64,000 nt of DNA from Bin5 sp022827195. Its GTDB lineage: Bacteria > Chloroflexota > Anaerolineae > Caldilineales > Caldilineaceae. The stretch is from contig OZ242331.1 in assembly GCA_965208275.1 (NCBI GenBank), positions 2,976,001 through 3,040,000 of the forward strand. The letters run 5' to 3'. The translations under genes were made by a program, and so were the position numbers. The notes below the pieces were generated by a model, which saw only the letters and a list, made by a program, of their open reading frames with translations, was not told the origin of the DNA and made no database searches. Of the stretch, positions 42,401 to 50,201 are shown in pieces (the first letter of the stretch is position 1; every line of letters starts with the position of its first letter).

Positions 42401-43236
42401 AAAGACCGCAGATTCAGGACGTTACGCTTGACCTCCCCAGCCATCCTTCGCTGCGCTACCGTACACGCCCGCTGTCGGCAATCGACTACCTGGCGGTCCA
42501 TCATACAGCCCTGCCGACCACCATTGGTCCCGAGCGGATTGCGCAGGCGCACATAGACGAAGACCTTACGCGCGGTAAGAGGGCCTGGCCTGGAATAGGC
42601 TACCATTACTTCATCCCTGCGGACGGCGAAATCCTGCAGACCCAGCCTGTGGAGTCGAGGGCATACCACGTAGGCAGACACAACTATTATTCGGTTGGTG
42701 TCGTGTTTGCCGGCAGTTTTATGAACGGTTACGTACCGACGCCCGACCAGATCCGATCGGGCGCTTTTCTCATGGCATGGCTGTTGCAGGAGTTGGAGAT
42801 TTCGCCCTCCAAGATTTTGGGCCACCGGGAGTTTTCTAACAATCACACGGCCTGTCCCGGGAGCGAATGGCTGGAAGGATCGCGCTGGCGGGACATGCTT
42901 CTGGCCGAGATCGATAAGGTACAGAGCGAGGTTCCCCCATATCACTATATTCTCTTTCCAACGGAAGAGGCGATGGAAAGGGCGATGGCAGAGGCGGGAG
43001 ACTACTTTGAAAAGTTTTCGCCAACCGCCGGCACTCGCCTGAATGATGCCCTGCGTGCGCGTTATGTGACGCTCGTTGGGACGGGCGCGAGCGTGACACC
43101 GGAAGAGTTGCAGCGCTTGGCGGACACAGGTGTGGCAATCGACCGTCTCAATGACAGCGAAGAGTTCACAGCTGCCCACAGGTTGATGCAGCTGGTCCAC
43201 GACGGACGCCGCTTCCGTTCGCTGCTTGAGTCCTAG
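39466..43236 (+). CDS. Giant GH-like protein with three PGRP/amidase_2 domains
   Basis: A 1256-residue multidomain protein without a visible signal peptide. Residues 1-355 resemble a clan GH-A TIM barrel, with acid/base candidate Glu100 (VIGNEMNYA) and nucleophile candidate Glu279 (YITETDQG). About 395-520 is an Ig-like domain (NFPVTVRNSGTIAWPAGG, NYTLVLDLIRGG). Three PGRP/N-acetylmuramoyl-L-alanine amidase domains follow near 590-730, 785-925 and 1000-1150. Only the third keeps the zinc set: VHHTA, GHREF and TACPG. The first two keep the first His (CHTAAPP, NHTAAPP) but lose the second His and the Cys (SSPG). So one domain probably cuts peptidoglycan stems and two may only bind. The start is GTG; scpA follows after 4 bp. 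Confidence 0.82.
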   Translation: MISDYIFGIHDVGGEEYLRAAERTGWIVFSEVLGHDPQDLSGRDYSSYSLQGLGVIVRLNNGYYPQGTLPPSSEYANFARRCANFVAASQGCSHWVIGNEMNYAAERPTAEPTVARPHIDDSLADDPTLRSLPERFNALFPASDREGATEAAEGGELITPQLYASCYGMCRQSIHRLDGHEKDRVLIGAVAPWNSQTVYPGNASGDWIKYFQDILLQCGATGCDGITLHTYTHGANPTLILDNSKLPNFPNYFCHFQAYRDFMQAIPVNMRQLPVYITETDQGRPWENVNRGWVQAAFAEVDRWNRQNGQQIHALVLYRWPQLDRWHIKGKEGVIEDFRNALRNEYRWQKETEHLKAVSRTAPLPEIQPVEDAPEPPEVEDAEEMDLGRGMVYRVQWLKGRPPNPLLAGQQVNFPVTVRNSGTIAWPAGGSQQVALSYHFSQKRERLPYPDGRPKLTPLPHDVAPGEEVTFDAQMVLPDQPGNYTLVLDLIRGGESWFEDMQSDILTRWLSVGEAESEAVESSSSIPVAELPAAQDWQRVEPPTRPVTTTNLSLVGRAGASPGTRETAVVDIADTLPRGDHPFARRTPDQIRRLVICHTAAPPGVPLVSIAEAHISQGYPGIAYHYFVLASGEILQVSELEAVVNDEAEWSLTGVNICLEGNFDDAAPPSVQLTAVAKLCALLLPQFQLNAQSVVGLCDLLDTSSPGRTFDAGPAWKHILHERVFESLTDAPLAEAAEMVGDAPNVPDDVLPASDLDKVTAAKPAMDDVIGRLSRDPQRMVKRRLEDVEFVVINHTAAPPITPLQTIATAFHRRLPGILYQYFISSNGAVYQTQPLTEVVDGRLPYIARAINIGFAGKFDDDIPTPAQIRSGRDLIAWLLEEIPQLTLASIRGVNEFISHSSPGEQWLQGRRWKDILITAVRTGNDGAETIAKAAAREDRLGPPDLRQLGEGETSESPVAARREGRLESGQQGKRQQIERPQIQDVTLDLPSHPSLRYRTRPLSAIDYLAVHHTALPTTIGPERIAQAHIDEDLTRGKRAWPGIGYHYFIPADGEILQTQPVESRAYHVGRHNYYSVGVVFAGSFMNGYVPTPDQIRSGAFLMAWLLQELEISPSKILGHREFSNNHTACPGSEWLEGSRWRDMLLAEIDKVQSEVPPYHYILFPTEEAMERAMAEAGDYFEKFSPTAGTRLNDALRARYVTLVGTGASVTPEELQRLADTGVAIDRLNDSEEFTAAHRLMQLVHDGRRFRSLLES

Positions 43237-43240
43237 CGGC

Positions 43241-43993
43241 ATGGAGGCTGCTCCCAATCCCCTCGGCTCCGGCTACGCGGTCCATCTGCCGATCTACGAC
43301 GGACCGATCGCCCTTCTCCTCCACCTGATCGAACGCCAAGAGTTGGACATAACCGAAGTCTCGCTGGTGGCGATTACCGATCAATACCTGCGCGCCATCG
43401 AACAGATTCAGGAGATAGAGCCTGAGGCGTTGGCCGATTTTCTTGCGGTGGCGGCGCGTCTGCTCTACATAAAGAGCCGCGGCCTCTTGCCCCGGGCGGC
43501 CGAGGATGAGACGGAGGAGAAGCCGAGCGAGGCGCTGATCCAACAGTTGCTGGACTATCGCCGCTTCCAGGCCGCGGTGGAAGAGTTGCGGCTTCGCGCA
43601 GAGATAGGACTGCGAACGACTGCGCGCCTGGCGCCACCGCCGCAGATGGAGCGCCGGTTGGACTTTTCCACCTTGACGATAGCCAGACTGGCTGAGGCTG
43701 CAAACCGTGCGCTGCACGATTTGCCCGGCAGTCCGGCTACACCCACCGTCCGCGTTCACCCAATCACGGTTGCTGAGAAGATCGCCGCTATTCGAGCGCG
43801 GTTTGATGGATTCAAACGCGCAAATGGCGCATCGGACAAAGTCTTGCCCTTTGCCGCGTTTCTTATGCAGAGCCGCAGCCGCCTTGAAATTGTCGTTACT
43901 TTCCTGGCAGTTCTGGAACTGATCAAGCGACGTGAGATTGCGGCCGAACAGCAGGAGACATTCGGGGAGATTGTGCTGAGAAGTGTGGCTTGA
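43241..43993 (+). CDS. scpA: Segregation and condensation protein A
   Basis: A 250-residue ScpA (kleisin), which links SMC heads and ScpB in the bacterial condensin. The N-terminal signature is HLPIYDGPIALLLHLIERQELDI, followed by ADFLAVAARLLYIKSRGLLP. The C-terminal winged helix (SRLEIVVTFLAVLELIKRREI) binds the SMC cap. ATG 43241 is chosen; a TTG at 43226 overlaps the previous gene. scpB is not adjacent. Confidence 0.93.
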   Translation: MEAAPNPLGSGYAVHLPIYDGPIALLLHLIERQELDITEVSLVAITDQYLRAIEQIQEIEPEALADFLAVAARLLYIKSRGLLPRAAEDETEEKPSEALIQQLLDYRRFQAAVEELRLRAEIGLRTTARLAPPPQMERRLDFSTLTIARLAEAANRALHDLPGSPATPTVRVHPITVAEKIAAIRARFDGFKRANGASDKVLPFAAFLMQSRSRLEIVVTFLAVLELIKRREIAAEQQETFGEIVLRSVA

Positions 43994-44036
43994 AGCAGAC
44001 TGTCGAACGGGAGTACGCTCTTCGAGCAGTGGCCGG

Positions 44037-44076
44037 GAGGGGCTGGGCAACGCGATGGCGCGCCGCCCAGCCCCTC
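44037..44076. terminator. Bidirectional terminator between scpA and acs
   Basis: GAGGGGCTGGGC (44037-44048) pairs perfectly over 12 bp with GCCCAGCCCCTC (44065-44076) between two convergent genes. T-runs are short on both sides. Confidence 0.6.
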
Positions 44077-44081
44077 AACTC

Positions 44082-46013
44082 TTAGTCGGCCAGTGTACTT
44101 ACGTCGCCGATGGGGAGGCCCTGGACCTGCGCTTTGAGAAGGCGGCGCATGATTTTGCCAGAGCGCGTCTTGGGCAGGCCGTCGACAAAACTCAGTTCCG
44201 AGGGCACGGCAATTGGGCCGACCTCGTGGCGCACGTGCAGTTTCAGAGCGTCGTTGAGGTCGGAGCTGCCGCTGACGCCTTCGTTGAGGATGCAGAAGGC
44301 GTGGATCACATTGCCGCGCAGTTCGTCGGGGATGCCAACGCAGGCCGCCTCGGCCACATCGGGGTGACTGACCAGCGCGCTCTCTATTTCGGCCGTCCCG
44401 AGCCGGTAGCCGCTGACTTTGATGACATCGTCCATGCGACCAATGATCCAGAAGTAGCCGTCGGCGTCACGGCGGGCGCTGTCGCCGGTGAAGTACCATC
44501 CTTGCTCGGCGAACTCGGACCAATACTGTTCGACGTAACGGTCGGGATCACCCCAAACGGTCCGGGCCATGCCGGGCCAGGGACGCTTGATGACGAGGTA
44601 GCCGTCCTCGTTGGCCTCACAGGTGGAGCCGTCTTCGCGCACGACCTGCGCGTCGATTCCGGTGAAGGGGAGCGTGGCGCTGCCGGGCTTGAGCGGGACG
44701 ACAGGTGTCGGCGTGATCATAAACCCGCCGGTCTCGGTCTGCCACCAGGTATCCATTATGGGGCAGTTTTCGCGGCCGATGACGCGATGATACCAGCGCC
44801 AGGCTTCGGGATTGATCGGCTCCCCGACGCTGCCCAGCAGACGTAAGCTGGAAAGATCGTGCTGGTCTGCCCAGGCGTCGCCAAAGCGCATCAGCCCGCG
44901 AATGGCGGTGGGTGCGGTGTACAGAATGTTGATGCCGTAATCTTCGACCAGCTTCCAATAGCGATTCGGTTGCGGGTAGTCAGGGGCTCCCTCGTACATG
45001 AATCCGGTTGAGCCGAGGATCAGGGGCGCGTAGACGATGTAACTATGGCCTGTGATCCAGCCTGGGTCGGCTGCGCACCACCACAGGTCGTCCTCCTTCA
45101 GGTCGAAGACATATTTAAGCGTAGTGGCGGTGTAGACCTGATAGCCCCCACAGGTGTGGAGGACACCCTTTGGTCTTCCTGTCGTGCCGGAAGTGTAGAG
45201 GATGAAAAGGGGGTCTTCGGCGTCCATTGCTTCGGACTCGCAGACGCTCTGGGCGATTGGAAGAGCCATCAACTCATGCCACCAGACATCGCGGCCCGGC
45301 GTCATCTGCACTTCCTGTTGTGTGCGGCGGTGAACGATCACCGTTTCGACGATCGGGCTTCGCTTTACGGCAGCGTCGGAAATGTCCTTGAGATTGACGG
45401 TTTTGCCGCGCAGCCAGGCCCCGTCGGAAGTTATGAGCACCCTTGATTGGGCGTCATCGATGCGGCTGGCGAGGGCCTGTTCGCTGAAACCGCCGTAGAC
45501 GACGGAGTGAACAGCGCCGATCTTGGTGACGGCCAACATCGCCATCATGAGTTCCGGCGTTCGTCCCATGTAGATGGTTACAGTGTCGCCCTTGCGAACG
45601 CCCTGGGCTTTGAGAACATTGGCGAACCTGTTGACCTCCTGCCAGAGCTGATAGTAGCTATAGGTCAGTCTTTCGCCATCCTCCGCTTCCCAGATCAATG
45701 CCAGCTTGTGTTTGCGCCAGCCACTGATGTGTCGGTCCAATGCGTTGTGGGCGATGTTGGTTTTCCCACCGACAAACCACTTGTAAAACGGCGCCCCGCT
45801 ACTGTCGAGCACCTTTTCGTACGGCTCGAACCAGTCTATTAACTCGCGGGCGCGGGCGTCCCAGTAGGCTTCGATGTCGGTGAGCGCATCATTGCGGAGA
45901 TCGAGATAGTTGGCGACATTTGCATTATCGATTGCCGACTGCGGCGGCTGATACAGTTCGCTGTCAGCGGCCGGGACTTCAATCGCCTGGCCGTTTGAAC
46001 TCTGATCCGACAT
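44082..46013 (-). CDS. acs: Acetyl-CoA synthetase
   Basis: A 643-residue AMP-forming acetyl-CoA synthetase, which makes acetyl-CoA from acetate. It has the P-loop YTSGTTGRPKGVLHTCGGY, the acetate-pocket region DTWWQTETGG and the C-terminal PKTRSGKIMRRLLK with the lysine normally regulated by acetylation. Length matches the family. The ATG at 46013 follows AAGGAGAG; a longer start at 46028 is less likely. It lies 76 bp downstream of sucD on the same strand, so acetate activation may be co-expressed with succinyl-CoA ligase. Confidence 0.95.
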   Translation of the reverse strand: MSDQSSNGQAIEVPAADSELYQPPQSAIDNANVANYLDLRNDALTDIEAYWDARARELIDWFEPYEKVLDSSGAPFYKWFVGGKTNIAHNALDRHISGWRKHKLALIWEAEDGERLTYSYYQLWQEVNRFANVLKAQGVRKGDTVTIYMGRTPELMMAMLAVTKIGAVHSVVYGGFSEQALASRIDDAQSRVLITSDGAWLRGKTVNLKDISDAAVKRSPIVETVIVHRRTQQEVQMTPGRDVWWHELMALPIAQSVCESEAMDAEDPLFILYTSGTTGRPKGVLHTCGGYQVYTATTLKYVFDLKEDDLWWCAADPGWITGHSYIVYAPLILGSTGFMYEGAPDYPQPNRYWKLVEDYGINILYTAPTAIRGLMRFGDAWADQHDLSSLRLLGSVGEPINPEAWRWYHRVIGRENCPIMDTWWQTETGGFMITPTPVVPLKPGSATLPFTGIDAQVVREDGSTCEANEDGYLVIKRPWPGMARTVWGDPDRYVEQYWSEFAEQGWYFTGDSARRDADGYFWIIGRMDDVIKVSGYRLGTAEIESALVSHPDVAEAACVGIPDELRGNVIHAFCILNEGVSGSSDLNDALKLHVRHEVGPIAVPSELSFVDGLPKTRSGKIMRRLLKAQVQGLPIGDVSTLAD

Positions 46014-46089
46014 AGCTCTCTCCTTCATGCGGTTTCAGCTATTTCGCTGCTTCAAATACCCCTATCTTAGCACACAATCAGGCCCTCGC

Positions 46090-46959
46090 TCAGACATTCC
46101 GCGCGGCCAATTCGGCGATTTCCTCCGGGTGACGGGCGATAGCAACGCCGGCGGCTTGGAGGGCCTCAATTTTTTCGGCTGCAGTCCCTTCTCCGCCGGA
46201 GATGATGGCGCCTGCGTGGCCCATGCGTCTGCCTGGCGGGGCGGTTTGACCGGCGATGAAGGCGATAACCGGTTTCCTCATTTCAGTGCCGATGAACTGG
46301 GCGGCCACCTGCTCGTCGGCGCCTCCGATTTCGCCGATCAGCACAACCTGCTCTGTTCCCGAGTCCTGTTCAAACATTTGCAGTACTTCGAGGAAATTCA
46401 GCCCTTTGATAGGGTCGCCTCCGATGCCAACAGCCGTGCTCTGACCAATACCACGCGCTGTCAGGGCGTAGATCACCTCATAAGTGAGAGTGCCGGACCG
46501 GCTGACGATGCCGACATTGCCCGGCGTATGTATATGACCGGCCATGATTCCGACTTTAGCCGATCCAGGGGAGATCAGCCCCGGACAGTTCGGCCCGATG
46601 AGGATGGAGTCGGCCGAGTCCAGGTAAGCGCGGGCGCGGGCCATGTCGAGGGCGGGGATGTTTTCAGTGATACAGACGATGAGCTTGATGCCGGCGTCGG
46701 CCGCCTCCAGAAGTGCGTCGACTGCAAAAGCGGCAGGAACGAAAATGATGCTGGTGTTGGCGTCGGTTGTTTCGACTGCTTCATGTACGGTATCGAAGAC
46801 GGGCGTATTGCCGACGGCCCATTGCCCACCGCGACCGGGCACGGCTCCGGCGACGACGTTTGTACCGTATTGAATCATCTGCTGGGCGTGAAAGGCCCCC
46901 TGGCTTCCAGTTATTCCTTGCACAAGCAGGCGGGTGCCATTGTCGACGAGGATACTCAT
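46090..46959 (-). CDS. sucD: Succinyl-CoA ligase, alpha subunit
   Basis: A 289-residue alpha subunit. The N-terminal CoA-binding fold starts VQGITGSQGAFH; the phosphorylated histidine is in MGHAGAIISGG near the C-terminus; and GPNCPGLISPG is conserved. It forms the enzyme with SucC, interconverting succinyl-CoA and succinate with ATP or GTP. Its ATG overlaps the sucC stop by 4 bp, so translation is coupled. Confidence 0.96.
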   Translation of the reverse strand: MSILVDNGTRLLVQGITGSQGAFHAQQMIQYGTNVVAGAVPGRGGQWAVGNTPVFDTVHEAVETTDANTSIIFVPAAFAVDALLEAADAGIKLIVCITENIPALDMARARAYLDSADSILIGPNCPGLISPGSAKVGIMAGHIHTPGNVGIVSRSGTLTYEVIYALTARGIGQSTAVGIGGDPIKGLNFLEVLQMFEQDSGTEQVVLIGEIGGADEQVAAQFIGTEMRKPVIAFIAGQTAPPGRRMGHAGAIISGGEGTAAEKIEALQAAGVAIARHPEEIAELAARNV

Positions 46960-48098
46960 TTGCCCTCTCCTTTGGCGGCGGCAACGGCCATCTGTACGGC
47001 TTCGGAGAGTCGATTGGCGGAGGGAAGTTTGGAATCCGCCAGAATCTGCCGTCCTTCTTCCTCGTTCACGCCGACCATACGGACGACGATTGGCACTTTC
47101 ACGTTGAGGCTGTTGATGGCCTCTACGATCCCGTTGGCAACCTCATCGCAACGGGTAATGCCGCCAAAGATATTGATGAGAACAGCCTTGACGCGCGTAT
47201 CGCGCAGGATGATGCGGAGGGCGGCAAGTACTTTGTCAGCGCCGGCCCCGCCGCCGATGTCAAGAAAATTTGCAGGGTTGCCACCGTACAGTTTAATGAT
47301 GTCCATCGTAGCCATGGCCAAGCCCGCGCCGTTCACCATGCAGCCGATCTCGCCGTCCAGGTCTATGTAACTCAGCCCGGCCTCGCGCGCTTCGGTCTCG
47401 GTAGGGCTGTCCTCGTCCGGGTCGCGCATGGAGGCCAGTTCCTTCTGCCGGGGAAGAGCGCTGTCGTCGAGAAGGATCTTGCCGTCCACGGCCTCCAATT
47501 GATTGTCGCCATTAACGATAAGTGGGTTGATCTCCGCCAAGCTGGCGTCGCTCTCGACAAAAGCCTGATAGAGGTTTTGGGCAATCCTGGTGAAGGCCGG
47601 AATGTGCTCCCTTGGCAGACCTATGCCGAAGGCAAGCTGCCGGGCCTGAAATCCCTGCATGCCCAGGAGGGGATGGACATGAACGGTAACAATCTTTTCG
47701 GGCGATTGCGCGGCGACCTCTTCGATTTCGACGCCGCCTTCGCTGCTGGCCATAATCGCGACCTTGCGCGCGCTGCGGTCAAGGACGGCTCCCAGATAGA
47801 TTTCGGCGCGAATGTCGGCTGCTTCGTCAACCAGCACCTTTTGCACTGTGAGACCCTTGATCTCCATGCCGAGGATGCCAGCGGCCACCCCCTGTGCTTC
47901 ATCGGGCGTCTGCGCCAGTTTGATGCCGCCGGCCTTGCCGCGCCCGCCGACCAAAACCTGGCTCTTAATGACAACCGGCTTGCCAATCCGTTCGGCGATA
48001 GCCCTTGCCTCAGCGGGTGTGGTGGCGATGTCGCCATCCGGGATTGGCACGCCATAGTCGGCGAAAATGCGTTTCGACTGATACTCGTGTAGTTTCAA
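46956..48098 (-). CDS. sucC: Succinyl-CoA ligase, beta subunit
   Basis: A 380-residue beta subunit with the ATP-grasp domain and the C-terminal CoA-ligase domain. It contains GRGKAGGIKLAQ, INPLIVNGDNQLEAVDGKI (metal and nucleotide site) and NIFGGITRCDEVANGI. I chose the TTG at 48098 because the product then begins MKLHEYQSK, the family's usual start, with AGGAG just upstream; an ATG at 48116 would add six residues. It is the first gene of the sucC-sucD(-acs) unit. Confidence 0.94.
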   Translation of the reverse strand: MKLHEYQSKRIFADYGVPIPDGDIATTPAEARAIAERIGKPVVIKSQVLVGGRGKAGGIKLAQTPDEAQGVAAGILGMEIKGLTVQKVLVDEAADIRAEIYLGAVLDRSARKVAIMASSEGGVEIEEVAAQSPEKIVTVHVHPLLGMQGFQARQLAFGIGLPREHIPAFTRIAQNLYQAFVESDASLAEINPLIVNGDNQLEAVDGKILLDDSALPRQKELASMRDPDEDSPTETEAREAGLSYIDLDGEIGCMVNGAGLAMATMDIIKLYGGNPANFLDIGGGAGADKVLAALRIILRDTRVKAVLINIFGGITRCDEVANGIVEAINSLNVKVPIVVRMVGVNEEEGRQILADSKLPSANRLSEAVQMAVAAAKGEGK

Positions 48099-48216
48099 GA
48101 GATGACTCCTCGGCAAACTGTAAAGAAAGGGAATTGAAAGCGGGATGAATTTCCAGCGAAATAACCGGCAACAAGCGGGCGCTTGAGTTGCCGGAGACCG
48201 CGAACCGTTGTCTGAT

Positions 48217-49122
48217 TCAGCCTTTCAGTCCGGTCAGAGCGATGCCCTCTATGATTTGACGCTGAAAAATTAGAAAGACAATCAGGAGCGGGATACTGGC
48301 CAGGCTGGCCGCGGTCATGATGCGCTCCCAATGGGTGGTGGACTCGCCGCGAAAGAAACTCAAGCCGACGGGCAGCGTATAAAACTCGCGACTGTTGGCG
48401 AGAATCAGCGGCCACAGGTAGGCGTTCCAGTTGCCGATGAAGTTGAAAATCGCGAGGGCGGCGATGGCCGGTTTGACCAGGGGCGCGGCGATGCGCCACC
48501 ATATGCCGAATTCGTTCATACCGTCAATACGGGCGGCGTCGAGCAGTTCATTTGGAACACCGTCGAAGAACTGCCGCATGAGAAAGATGCCGGCCGCGGT
48601 GATGACGCCCGGAAAGGCGATGCCCCAATACTGGGCGTAACCGATGTGCCAATTCCAATCTACGCTCATCGTGTACCAGGGGATGATCAGCATTTCAGTC
48701 GGGACCATAAGCGTGCCGAGCATCCCGACTAAGATGATGTTTTTGCCTGGAAAGTCGAACTTATTGAGCGTATAGCCGACCAGCGTATCGAAAAAGACAA
48801 CACTCGTCGTGCTGATGACGGCGACGATTATGCTATTCAAGTACCAGCGTTCGAAGCTGGAAGTGTTGAGTACCTCTACGTAGTTTTGCAGGGTAGGGTT
48901 TTCGGGAAAGAAGGAAAAGTTGACCAGTTCCAGGGCCGGTTTCACGCTCGTCAAAACCATCCAGAAGAAGGGCGTGACCATGCAGATGCCGCCGATGATG
49001 AGAAGGAAGTAGGCGATTCCAGCTGTCCAGCTAAAGTGGCGACGTCCTTTCCCCTGAGTTGAAGCGATCTCTTCAGCGAGCGGCAGTGCGCTTTCGTTGC
49101 CAATTTCAGCTGAAGAAGACAT
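48217..49122 (-). CDS. Carbohydrate ABC transporter permease (MalG type)
   Basis: A 301-residue inner-membrane permease with six predicted membrane segments, the first at about residues 33-55. The EAA loop that contacts the ATPase is DAARIDGMNEFGIWWRI, split before PLVKPAIAAL. It pairs with the MalF-type permease encoded 26 bp upstream and with the solute-binding lipoprotein. No ATPase gene is in the cluster, so a shared MsmK/UgpC-like ATPase elsewhere is likely. A Ser/Glu-rich N-terminal 30 residues is cytoplasmic. Confidence 0.93.
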   Translation of the reverse strand: MSSSAEIGNESALPLAEEIASTQGKGRRHFSWTAGIAYFLLIIGGICMVTPFFWMVLTSVKPALELVNFSFFPENPTLQNYVEVLNTSSFERWYLNSIIVAVISTTSVVFFDTLVGYTLNKFDFPGKNIILVGMLGTLMVPTEMLIIPWYTMSVDWNWHIGYAQYWGIAFPGVITAAGIFLMRQFFDGVPNELLDAARIDGMNEFGIWWRIAAPLVKPAIAALAIFNFIGNWNAYLWPLILANSREFYTLPVGLSFFRGESTTHWERIMTAASLASIPLLIVFLIFQRQIIEGIALTGLKG

Positions 49123-49148
49123 GGGCAGCCTTTCCTTCGCGCCTTTCC

Positions 49149-50054
49149 TTAATACTCAACGCGCCGCGACAGAAATCGCAGCTGGATGATGGTAATCAGC
49201 AGGATAAGCAGGAACAGCAGCACGGTGAGCGCGCCGGCATAGCCCATTTTGTAACTGGAGAATCCCTCTCGGTAGACCTCTAGGACGACGGTCGTCGTAC
49301 TCTTCAGAGGGCCGCCCGTTCCTTGCGGGCTCATGTTTTGCACGAGGGCGAACAGCCGCAGGTAGGATATTGTGCCAAGAACGGTCAGATAGACGATGAT
49401 CGGATTGAGGAGTGGCAAGGTGATGCGCCAGAAAAGTTGCCAGGAATTGGCGCCGTCAATGCGGGCGGCTTCGTAGTACTGGCCGGGAATCTGTTGGATG
49501 CCGGCGAGAAAGATGATGACGGCAAAGCCGAGATTCTGCCATACGGCGACCGCCGTTATCGACGGCAGCGCTTGTTTGGGACTCTTGGTGAAGGGCTGAT
49601 CGGGCAGCCCGACCAGGTCGAGTGTCTGATTCAGCAGGCCGGATTCCGGCTGATAGAGCCAGTTCCAGACGAAGGCGACAGCCACGGCAGATGTGACATA
49701 GGGCGCGAAATAGGCGACTCGGAAGACCGCCGAGAGGCGGCGAATCTGCGCCAGAAGCAGGGCAATTGACAACGCCAGAATGAGTTCGGAAGGCACCCCG
49801 AACAGTACGTAACGAACGGTATTGGAAAAAGCCGCTGTCACCGAGCTGCGCGGTTTGCCGGCGTCCTCCCAGATCTCCTGATAGTTCTCGAATCCGACCC
49901 AAGGGCCTGAGCCCTCAAACACATTCCAGTCGCGAAAGCTGACGTTGAAGGCCAGTATGGTCGGATACCAGCGGATGACAATGAAGAAGACGAGGGCCGC
50001 GCTCATGAAGATGTAGGCCCAAACGATCTGCCGCTGGTGGAGGGTCAAACGCAT
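49149..50054 (-). CDS. Carbohydrate ABC transporter permease (MalF/UgpA type)
   Basis: A 301-residue permease with six membrane segments, the first at about 10-32. The EAA loop is YEAARIDGANSWQLFWRI. The ATG at 50054 begins MRLTLHQRQIVWAYIF; the longer open frame adds residues that are not family-like. It lies between the solute-binding protein gene (147 bp away, with a hairpin between) and the MalG-type permease gene. Ligand probably an oligosaccharide or sugar alcohol. Confidence 0.93.
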   Translation of the reverse strand: MRLTLHQRQIVWAYIFMSAALVFFIVIRWYPTILAFNVSFRDWNVFEGSGPWVGFENYQEIWEDAGKPRSSVTAAFSNTVRYVLFGVPSELILALSIALLLAQIRRLSAVFRVAYFAPYVTSAVAVAFVWNWLYQPESGLLNQTLDLVGLPDQPFTKSPKQALPSITAVAVWQNLGFAVIIFLAGIQQIPGQYYEAARIDGANSWQLFWRITLPLLNPIIVYLTVLGTISYLRLFALVQNMSPQGTGGPLKSTTTVVLEVYREGFSSYKMGYAGALTVLLFLLILLITIIQLRFLSRRVEY

Positions 50055-50139
50055 GGAACAGTTCCGTGGCTTTGGTAGTCTGTCAGTCCTGTTGGCGCAG
50101 ATCGCTGCAGGCGCTAATGTCCTGAGAACCACGTGGAAA

Positions 50140-50184
50140 GGAGGAGAGAGGAGCGTCCAAGCGGTCGGGCATCCCCTCTCCTCC
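50140..50184 (-). terminator. Hairpin between binding-protein and permease genes
   Basis: GGAGGAGAG (50140-50148) pairs with CTCTCCTCC (50176-50184). In the minus-strand transcript this lies just after the binding-protein gene and could cut or stabilise the message so that the binding protein is made in excess. The T-run (TTTCC) is weak in this direction; the opposite direction has GTTTTT. Confidence 0.45.
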
Positions 50185-50201
50185 CGTTTTTCAGACCTCG
50201 A

